Assembly: GCA_016177705.1 (NCBI GenBank)
Contig: JACOUT010000013.1
Span: forward strand, 264,224 to 328,223
Direction: 5' to 3'
From: Deltaproteobacteria bacterium
Lineage (GTDB): Bacteria > Myxococcota > UBA727 > VGSZ01
DNA: 64,000 nt
Under the pieces are notes generated by a model, which saw nothing but the letters and a program-made list of their open reading frames with translations, was not told where the DNA came from and did not search any database. Of the stretch, positions 27,295-33,884 are shown in pieces (positions within the stretch are counted from its first letter, which is position 1; every line of letters starts with the position of its first letter). Both the position numbers and the translations under genes were made by a program.

Positions 27295-27789
27295 CTAGCC
27301 CTCGACCGTGAAGCGGCGCAAGCAGCAGTCGTCGCCGTCGGGCAGCGCCTTGAGCGTCTCCACCTTGAGCGAGCTGTTGAGCGCACGGTTGACCGTCGCC
27401 ACCGTGCCTTCGAACCAGGCGTCACAGCCGGGGCGGTCCTCCGCGAGCAAGCCCTTCTTCTCGTGCCAGGAGTGCCAGGGGCAGCCGCGGTGACGCACGT
27501 AGGCCTCGCGGCCCTCCTTGCCGATCTCGACCACCGCGTCCTCGCCCATGCACACCGAGGAGAAGGCGATGCTCTCCGCGACCTGCTGCGGGAGGGGGCG
27601 CGACGTGTCGATGTGCTTGGCGTAGGCCGCACCGGTGCCCTCACCGGTGACGCGCCACATCTCCATGACGACCTCGGTCGCGTCGAGGTTCGGCGCCAAC
27701 CGTTGCACCGCCTCGCGCCAGGCGAAGTGCTGGGCGCGCGTGATCTCGCAGAGGATGCGAAAGCGCTTCTCGACGGGGGGATCGCCCAT
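27295..27789 (-). CDS. Small Cys-rich protein, resembles L-2-amino-thiazoline-4-carboxylate hydrolase family; first gene of operon
   Basis: This 164-aa protein contains RGCPWHSWHEKKG, RPGCDAWFEGTVATVN and a final DGDDCCLRRF. This is the spaced-Cys layout of proteins annotated as ATC hydrolase-like, which are often found next to catabolic or anaerobic genes; the match is by eye and weak. The Cys residues could bind a metal or act as a nucleophile. I chose the ATG at 27789; a GTG 11 codons upstream is also in frame. It is the first gene of the 12-gene unit and lies about 60 bp downstream of the palindromic operator candidate. Confidence 0.55.
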   Translation of the reverse strand: MGDPPVEKRFRILCEITRAQHFAWREAVQRLAPNLDATEVVMEMWRVTGEGTGAAYAKHIDTSRPLPQQVAESIAFSSVCMGEDAVVEIGKEGREAYVRHRGCPWHSWHEKKGLLAEDRPGCDAWFEGTVATVNRALNSSLKVETLKALPDGDDCCLRRFTVEG

Positions 27790-27841
27790 GGTTGGCCTCG
27801 CTGCCCGAAAGCCTAGCGGCACGGTCGTCCGAAGCTAGCCA

Positions 27842-27885
27842 TTATTTTCACGAACGTTCGTTGAAAGAAACGCCCGTTCAATTCG
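27842..27885 (-). promoter_or_regulatory. Putative promoter with TetR-type operator ACGAACGTTCGT
   Basis: A perfect 12-bp palindrome ACGAACGTTCGT lies at 27850-27861 in a locally AT-rich stretch. The weaker symmetry extends to TTTTCACGAAC/GTTCGTTGAAA. Read on the minus strand, TTGAAC and TTTCAA lie upstream and TAATGG just downstream, so the palindrome would sit over the promoter core and a bound dimer would block transcription of the 12-gene operon. TetR-type repressors of fatty and branched acyl-CoA catabolism often bind such 12-16 bp ACG-rich palindromes. No regulator gene lies in the window. Promoter elements are tentative; the palindrome is certain. Confidence 0.5.
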
Positions 27886-27913
27886 CCCGAGTGCTCGCGG
27901 TCGAGGGGCGACC

Positions 27914-29089
27914 TCACGTCGTCTGCCGCTGAGGCATCGAGGTGCCGGCCGCAGGGCGTTCACCTTCGCCGTTCGCGTCCCTCGGCTTGGCGACACCGCC
28001 GGCATGGCGGGGCAGCCTCATGGTGAACGTCGTGCCGGTCTCGGTGTGCGACGTGAACTCGAGCGTCCCGCCGTGCGCGCGCACCAGTTGGTCGGTGATG
28101 AACAGGCCGAGCCCGAGGCCGCCGCCGCGCCGGCCGTGGTCGTGCCCGCGGAACGCTGCGAACAGCACGGGGCGCAGCTCCTCAGGGATGGCCGGGCCCA
28201 GATTGTGGACCGTGAGGACCACCCGCTCCGGTGCGGTGCCGTCGATGCTGACGACGACCGGCGACCCGCAGTCCCCATGCCGGGCGGCGTTGCCGACCAG
28301 GTTGGAGGCGACCTGCTGCAGCCGGTCCGGATCCCACGTGCCCGTCGCGTCCCCGGTCACCTCGAACCGAAAGCGCACCGGGTCCGGCCCGTGTTCGGCC
28401 AGCACGTCGTCGACCAGCCGGCGCAGGTCGCTCGGACGCGGTGCCAGCTTGATGCCGTCGCCCAGGCGCAGCCGCGTGAGATCGAGCAACTGCTCGACCA
28501 TGCGCGCCATGCGCTTGCCGTTCGCCACTACGCGCCGCAGCGGGTCGCTCAGCGCCTCGTCGTCGGTGCGCCCCAACACCACCTGCGCGCTCATCAGAAT
28601 GCCGGCGAGCGGGTTGCGCAGGTCGTGCCCCAGGATGCCGACGAACATCTCGCGCATCCGTTCCTCTTCGATCAGCCGGCGCCGCTGGCGGTCGAGCGTC
28701 GCGAACACCTCGACCTTGCCGCGCAGCACGTGGGGCTCGACCGGCTTGAAGAGGAAGTCGACCGCACCCGCGTCGTACCCCTGGAACACGCGCGACTGGT
28801 CGCGGGCGCCCGCCGTGACGAAGATGATGGGCACGTAGCGCGTCTTCTCGACGCCGCGCATCAGCTCCGCCAGCGCGAAGCCGTCCATCTCCGGCATCTG
28901 CACGTCGATGAGCGCGAGCGCGACGTCGCGCTCGAGCAGCACCTCGAGCGCCGCCGCGCCGGAGGAGACGGTGACGATGTCGAGGTCATCGCGAAGCAGG
29001 ATCGCCTCGAGCGCGATCAGGTTGCCGGCGATGTCGTCGACGATGAGGATGGTTGACCGTCCGCCGGCTCCCGCTCCCCCGCTCGCCAT
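27914..29089 (-). CDS. Response regulator receiver - histidine kinase protein
   Basis: This 391-aa protein has an N-terminal CheY receiver (ILIVDDIAGN, phosphoacceptor in LALIDVQMPEMDG, Lys in FLFKPVEP), a short linker, then a HisKA helix with the phosphorylatable His in GILGHDLRNPLAGIL. It ends with a HATPase domain (N box NLVGNAARHGD, G box GGLGLGLFITDQLV). It lacks membrane segments, so it is a cytoplasmic relay kinase likely fed by the upstream hybrid kinase. The ATG at 29089 shares one base with the stop of the CheR gene. The last residues are a polar tail without domain features. Confidence 0.9.
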   Translation of the reverse strand: MASGGAGAGGRSTILIVDDIAGNLIALEAILLRDDLDIVTVSSGAAALEVLLERDVALALIDVQMPEMDGFALAELMRGVEKTRYVPIIFVTAGARDQSRVFQGYDAGAVDFLFKPVEPHVLRGKVEVFATLDRQRRRLIEEERMREMFVGILGHDLRNPLAGILMSAQVVLGRTDDEALSDPLRRVVANGKRMARMVEQLLDLTRLRLGDGIKLAPRPSDLRRLVDDVLAEHGPDPVRFRFEVTGDATGTWDPDRLQQVASNLVGNAARHGDCGSPVVVSIDGTAPERVVLTVHNLGPAIPEELRPVLFAAFRGHDHGRRGGGLGLGLFITDQLVRAHGGTLEFTSHTETGTTFTMRLPRHAGGVAKPRDANGEGERPAAGTSMPQRQTT

Positions 29090-29913
29090 CAGGCCCTCCG
29101 ATAGATGCGCTCGGCGGCGGCAAACGGCGCGAAACGGTCGGCGTGCTCCGACTGGCCAAGCGTCTCCTGGGTACCGAGCCCAAGAAAGCCGCGGGGGCAG
29201 AGGGCGTCGAGGAAGAGGCTGAGGGTGCGATCGCGCAGCGTGGGCGCGAAGTAGATGAGCACGTTGCGGCACGACACCAACTGCACCTCGGCGAACGCGC
29301 TGTCGGTGGCCAGGCTGTGCTCGGAAAAGAGCATGTGCTCGCGCAAGGCGGGGTCGAAGGTCACGGTCGGCCCGTCGATCCGGTAGTAGTCCGACAGCGC
29401 GGCGCGGCCGCCCGCCTTGCGGTAGTTCTCGGTGAAGCCGGCCAGTCGATCGGCAGCGAAGCTGCCGGCGGCGGCCTTGCGCAGGCTCTCCTCGTCGATG
29501 TCGGTGGCGTAGATGAGCGAGCGCTCGAGCAGGCCGGCCTCGTGCAGGATGATGGCGAGCGTTTGCGCCTCCTCGCCGGTGCCGCAGCCGGCGATCCAGA
29601 CGCGGATCGACGGATAGGTGGCGAGGTGCGGCACCACCCGCTCGCGTAGCGCCAGAAAGTGCTCGGGATCGCGAAACAGGTCGCTCACCTGGGTGGTGAG
29701 GGAGTGCAGCAGCGTCCGGCGCGCCTTGGCGTCGCGCGCGATCAACTCGCGCAGCGCCGCTACGCTCGACACCTCGAGGGCGTGGCGGGCGCGATGGATG
29801 CTGCGCAGCAGCGAGGGCCGCGAGTAGCCGCGGAAGTCGCAGTGGTGCCGCTGGTACAGCTCCTCCAGCAGGAGGTCGATCTCGGTCGGGTCGTCGGTGA
29901 TCGTCGACATCAT
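29089..29913 (-). CDS. CheR-type protein-glutamate O-methyltransferase
   Basis: This 274-aa SAM-dependent methyltransferase has the CheR N-terminal helical domain (LYQRHHCDFRGYSRPSLLRSI, with the basic Arg-rich helix) and the catalytic domain. Visible motifs are TTQVSDLFRDPEHF, VWIAGCGTGEEAQTLA (SAM loop), ATDIDEESLRKA and VQLVSCRNVLIYF. It normally methylates Glu in chemoreceptor helices. No receptor or CheB methylesterase gene is next to it, so it may act on another signalling protein in this three-gene cassette. The start has tandem ATGATG overlapping the upstream stop. Confidence 0.9.
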   Translation of the reverse strand: MMSTITDDPTEIDLLLEELYQRHHCDFRGYSRPSLLRSIHRARHALEVSSVAALRELIARDAKARRTLLHSLTTQVSDLFRDPEHFLALRERVVPHLATYPSIRVWIAGCGTGEEAQTLAIILHEAGLLERSLIYATDIDEESLRKAAAGSFAADRLAGFTENYRKAGGRAALSDYYRIDGPTVTFDPALREHMLFSEHSLATDSAFAEVQLVSCRNVLIYFAPTLRDRTLSLFLDALCPRGFLGLGTQETLGQSEHADRFAPFAAAERIYRRA

Positions 29914-32495
29914 TGCGGCAGCCAGGTGCGCATCACCGCCAACAGCTTGTCGCCGTCGATCGGCTTGGTCAGGTGGTCATTGGCACCTGCCGCCAGGCTG
30001 CGATCGCGGTCGTCAGGCATGGCCTTGGCCGTCAGCGTGATGACGGGGATGTCGGGCCTGTGCGCGCCGACGCGGATGCGGCGCGTGGCCTCGAGCCCGT
30101 CGATCTCGGGCAGCATCACGTCCATCAGCACCAGGTCGATGTTAGGCGGCCGCTCGAGCCGGGCCAACGCCTCGGTGCCACTGCGCGCGACGTCGACCGC
30201 CAGCCCGCGCGGCTCGAGCAGGCTGGTGAGCGCGAACACGTTGCGGATGTCGTCTTCGACGAGCAGCACGCGCCGTCCCTGGAAGACTGCCTCTTGCACG
30301 CGCGTCCTGAGCTGCGCACGGGCGGCGGGCTCGAGCGGTGCCTGCGCCAGCAGCCGTGTCACCTCGTCGAGCAAGCGTTCCGGCGCGCTCGGCGCCTTGA
30401 CGATGACCGATCGCGCCAGGTGGCGCAGCCGCTGCTCCTCATCCGGCGTCAGCGAGCGCGCCGTGTGGACGATGACCGGCGGCAGCGCACGGCCGTTGCT
30501 CTTGGAGCTTCGCTCGAGCAGCTCGAGGCCCGTCATGTCCGGCAGCAGCAGATCCAGGATGACGCAGTCGAAGGACGCGCGGCGCAGCTCTGCCTCCGCG
30601 TGCTCACCCGACGCGACCGCCACCACGCTCGCGCCGCTCTTTTTCAACAGCGCAGCGTTTGCGTCGCGCTGCACCGGGTCGTCCTCGACGACCAGCACGG
30701 AGCGCCCGCGGTGGGCGTTGGGCCGGCGGGCGGCCCTGGCGTCCTGTGTTGACGCCTCCACAGGCTGCGTGGGCGCTGCCTTGGTGCCGGTGTGCGGCAG
30801 GCGCCGCGGGATGGACAGCGTGAAGGTGCTGCCCGCGCCAAGCGCGCTGGCCAGGTGCAGCTCGCCGCCCAACAGCGTCGCGAGCTCGCGCGAGATCGAC
30901 AGGCCGAGGCCGGTGCCGCCGAACTTGCGGTTGGTGGTGCCGTCCGCCTGCCGGAACGCCTCGAAGACCGCTTCCTGGTGCTCGAGCGCGATGCCGATGC
31001 CCGTGTCAGTTACCGCAAAGGCCACGCGGCGGCCTTCGGCAGGCGTCACCTTGACGTCGACGGTGCCGCGCTCGGTGAACTTGAGCGCGTTCGACAGCAG
31101 GTTGGTGAGGACCTGTTGCAGCCGCTGGCGGTCCGTCTCGATGGTGGCCGGGCAGCCCGGCTCGGCACGCAAGTTGAGCTCGAGCCGCTTCTCGGCGGCG
31201 AGCGGCGCGAAGCGGCGCCGCAGATCCTCGAGCAGGCCGGCGATCAGGATCGGCTCGACCTGGAGCTCGATCTTGCCGGCCTCGATCTTCGACAGGTCGA
31301 GGATATCGTTGATGAGCGCCAACAGGTCGTTGCCCGCGCCATAGATGGTGCTGGCAAACTTGGTCTGCTCCGGCGTGAGGTTTCCCTTGCCATTGTCGGC
31401 GAGCAGCTTGGCGAGGATGAGCAGGCTGTTGAGCGGCGTGCGCAGCTCGTGGGACATGTTGGCGAGGAACTCCGACTTGTAGCGGCTCGCCCGCTCGGCC
31501 TCGGCGGCCGTGCGGGCGAGCGCGCCGCCCTGCTCGTCGAGCGCGTCGTTGGCCGAGCGCAGCTCCTCGTTGGTCGCGTGCATCTCGTCATTGCTGGCCT
31601 TGAGCGCCTCCTGCTGTGCTTTGAGCTCCTCCGCCTGCTGCTGCGTCTCCGCCAACAGCTCGATCTGCCGCTGCCGGTAGCGCGCCGAACGGAAGGCCGT
31701 GCCCAGGGAGAGCGCCGCCTCGTCGAGCAGACGGCGCACGCGCTCGCCGGGCTCGGCGAGGAAGCCGACCTCGAGCACGCCGTTGACGACGCCGTCGACG
31801 GTGGTCGGCACCAGCACCAATGTGCGCGGCTTGGCCGCGCCGACACCGGAGCGGACGTCGACGTAGCCGTCGGGCAGGTCGCGCACCACCATCGCCTTGC
31901 CGTCGAGCGCGGTCTGGCCCACCAGGCCCTCGCCGGGCCGGACGACCTCGCTGCCCTGCTGGACGACGCCGCGCGCGTAGCTGCCGCAGCGCTCGAGGTC
32001 GCCCGTCTCCTGGCGGACGTACATGGCGCCCACCTGCGCGTCGAGGTAGCGCGCCAGCGACGACAGCCCGTTTCTGCCGAGCTCGTCGATGGCCTGCTCG
32101 CCCTGCAGCCGCGCCACCAACTGGTTCAGGCCTGTCTCCACCCAGCTCTGCTCGGCGCTCTTGATCTTGGCGACGACGAACTGCCGGATGGTCACCCCCA
32201 TGACGATCAGGGTGACGAAGCCGAAGGTGCGGTTGATCTGCGCCGTCAGCAGCACCTCGGGGTCGAGCGGCAGCGGCTTGAGGAAGTAGCCCGCGGCGTT
32301 CAGGCCCGCGGTCAGCGCAGCGACGACGAGCGGTGCGGCCGGCCGCCAGCTCAGCAGACAGACGTTGAGCGGCACCAGGTAGAGCGCCCACGCCGGGATG
32401 CCGAGTGGCAGGAAGAAGAGGTCGACGACCAGGATGATCGCGACCAACGCGCCTAGCGCCGCGTAGAGGAGTCGATTGCCCGCGCGAGAGATCAC
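29910..32495 (-). CDS. Membrane hybrid sensor histidine kinase with GAF and two receivers
   Basis: This 861-aa protein has several hydrophobic segments in residues 8-115, then a GAF domain at about 135-275 and a coiled coil rich in Gln/Glu/Ala. HisKA carries SHELRTPLNS (His near 349). The HATPase domain (about 445-565) has NLLSNALKF, DTGIGI and GGTGLGLSIS. Two receivers follow, with phosphoacceptor Asp in CVILDLLLPD (near 648) and VLMDVMLPE (near 792). Both receivers keep their Lys. It likely senses a membrane or redox/small-molecule signal through GAF. The GTG at 32495 is chosen because upstream codons are low-complexity Arg/Pro. It starts the cassette with CheR and the receiver-kinase. Confidence 0.9.
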   Translation of the reverse strand: MISRAGNRLLYAALGALVAIILVVDLFFLPLGIPAWALYLVPLNVCLLSWRPAAPLVVAALTAGLNAAGYFLKPLPLDPEVLLTAQINRTFGFVTLIVMGVTIRQFVVAKIKSAEQSWVETGLNQLVARLQGEQAIDELGRNGLSSLARYLDAQVGAMYVRQETGDLERCGSYARGVVQQGSEVVRPGEGLVGQTALDGKAMVVRDLPDGYVDVRSGVGAAKPRTLVLVPTTVDGVVNGVLEVGFLAEPGERVRRLLDEAALSLGTAFRSARYRQRQIELLAETQQQAEELKAQQEALKASNDEMHATNEELRSANDALDEQGGALARTAAEAERASRYKSEFLANMSHELRTPLNSLLILAKLLADNGKGNLTPEQTKFASTIYGAGNDLLALINDILDLSKIEAGKIELQVEPILIAGLLEDLRRRFAPLAAEKRLELNLRAEPGCPATIETDRQRLQQVLTNLLSNALKFTERGTVDVKVTPAEGRRVAFAVTDTGIGIALEHQEAVFEAFRQADGTTNRKFGGTGLGLSISRELATLLGGELHLASALGAGSTFTLSIPRRLPHTGTKAAPTQPVEASTQDARAARRPNAHRGRSVLVVEDDPVQRDANAALLKKSGASVVAVASGEHAEAELRRASFDCVILDLLLPDMTGLELLERSSKSNGRALPPVIVHTARSLTPDEEQRLRHLARSVIVKAPSAPERLLDEVTRLLAQAPLEPAARAQLRTRVQEAVFQGRRVLLVEDDIRNVFALTSLLEPRGLAVDVARSGTEALARLERPPNIDLVLMDVMLPEIDGLEATRRIRVGAHRPDIPVITLTAKAMPDDRDRSLAAGANDHLTKPIDGDKLLAVMRTWLPQ

Positions 32496-32589
32496 GGTGG
32501 TATCCCCCCACCTGCCCTGACGTCCATAGCCCCTTTCTGCCGCCTTGGGCCGCGTCGCGCAACGGAGAGGCGGGGGTGGGCCAGATCGC

Positions 32590-33837
32590 TCAGCGACGTC
32601 GGCCGCACCGCGCCGCACCGACCAGCCAGACGATCGCCGCCACCCCCACGGCCGCCAGCGCGAGCCCGATGCCCTGCGCAACGCTGCCGGTGGCGCTCGA
32701 CACCGCGCCGATCAGCGGCGGGCTCGGCACGTCGCCGAGCAGGTGGGTGAGCACGAGCGCGACGCCGAAGCCGCGCGCGCGCACGCCGACGTCGAGGGCG
32801 TTGACCGTCAGCGCGTTCACGGGCGCGTTGTACATCCACAGGAACACCTGCGCGGCCGTGAGCGTGATCGCGATGGCGAGGTGGCCCTGCGCGAACAACA
32901 CCGCCCAGGCGGCGAGCAAGAGACCGGGAATGCACGAGAGCCCGCACACCAGGAAGTAGGGCTCGCGCCAATGCTTGGCGAGCACGTCGGCGAGCGCACC
33001 GCCGGCGACGGTGCCGATCAGCCCGCCGACGACGATCGACAGCCCCGCCACCGAGCCCGCCTCCGCCACCGTGAAGCCGCGCTCGCGCGACAGGAAGGTG
33101 GGGAACCAGTCGCCGATGCCGCCGAGCGCGAAGGTGATCGCGATGTAGCCGACGGTCGCGTACAGCCAGCGCGCGTTGGTGAACATGCCGAGCAGCGCGC
33201 CCCGCCACGGCGGCGGCCGCGAGTCGGCGCTCGCCTCGTCGAAGGCGCCGCGCGGAGGATCGCGCAGCAAGAGCGCGGCGACGGCGAGCACCAGGCCGGG
33301 CAGGCCGACGATGACGAAGGCCGCGCGCCAGCCCCACCACTGGCCGAAGGTGCCGGCGAGCGTGAAGCCGACGGCGACGCCGAGCGGCACCGCCGCGTTC
33401 AGCACGGTGAGCGCGCGATTTCGGCGCGCGGGCGGGTACAGGTCGGCGATCATCGCCGGGCTGATGGTGATGAAGGCCGCCTCGCCGACGCCGACCAGGG
33501 CGCGCGCCAGGAGGAGTGTGGCGAAGTCGTCGGCGAAGGCGGCGGCCGCGGTGGCGAGCGACCAGAGCGCGACGCCGATCGCGATCAGCTTCGGGCGGTT
33601 GCCGCGCTCGGCGAGCGAGCCGAAGATCGGGCAGGCGAGCGTGTAGACGAGGATGAAGGCGGAGAACACGAGCCCGGTCTGCTCGTCGGAGAGCCCCAGG
33701 TCGGCCTTGATCAGGTCCTTGACCGCCGAGGGGGCGTAGCGGTCGATGAAGTTGAGCAGGCACATCGCCGTCAGCACGGCGAGCGTGAGGGTCGCCGTGC
33801 TGCTTCGCGTGGCACCAGGCGGCGCGCTGTCCCCCAC
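32590..33837 (-). CDS. MFS transporter (spinster-like)
   Basis: This 415-aa major facilitator has about 12 hydrophobic segments. The N-terminal motif CLLNFIDRYAPSAVKDLIKADLG is typical of spinster-like transporters (NxxDR). The A-like loop FGSLAERGNRPKLIAIG sits between TM2 and TM3, and VGVGEAAFITISPAMIADLYPPARRNRAL is the family signature after TM4. It may export or import lipids, sugars or organic anions; the substrate is unknown. The start is a GTG at 33837, 47 bp from the divergent lipoprotein gene. Confidence 0.85.
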   Translation of the reverse strand: MGDSAPPGATRSSTATLTLAVLTAMCLLNFIDRYAPSAVKDLIKADLGLSDEQTGLVFSAFILVYTLACPIFGSLAERGNRPKLIAIGVALWSLATAAAAFADDFATLLLARALVGVGEAAFITISPAMIADLYPPARRNRALTVLNAAVPLGVAVGFTLAGTFGQWWGWRAAFVIVGLPGLVLAVAALLLRDPPRGAFDEASADSRPPPWRGALLGMFTNARWLYATVGYIAITFALGGIGDWFPTFLSRERGFTVAEAGSVAGLSIVVGGLIGTVAGGALADVLAKHWREPYFLVCGLSCIPGLLLAAWAVLFAQGHLAIAITLTAAQVFLWMYNAPVNALTVNALDVGVRARGFGVALVLTHLLGDVPSPPLIGAVSSATGSVAQGIGLALAAVGVAAIVWLVGAARCGRRR

Positions 33838-33884
33838 GCGCGCACGCTACTCCAGGGCTGCGCCGGTGCGGTACGCTGGCAGGC

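Noticed and set aside
23866..27816. 1316-codon open frame antisense to the IorA fusion
   Set aside because: High GC leaves antisense frames open; the translation is Arg/Ala/Gln/His-rich with no motif, while the other strand has full enzyme motifs.
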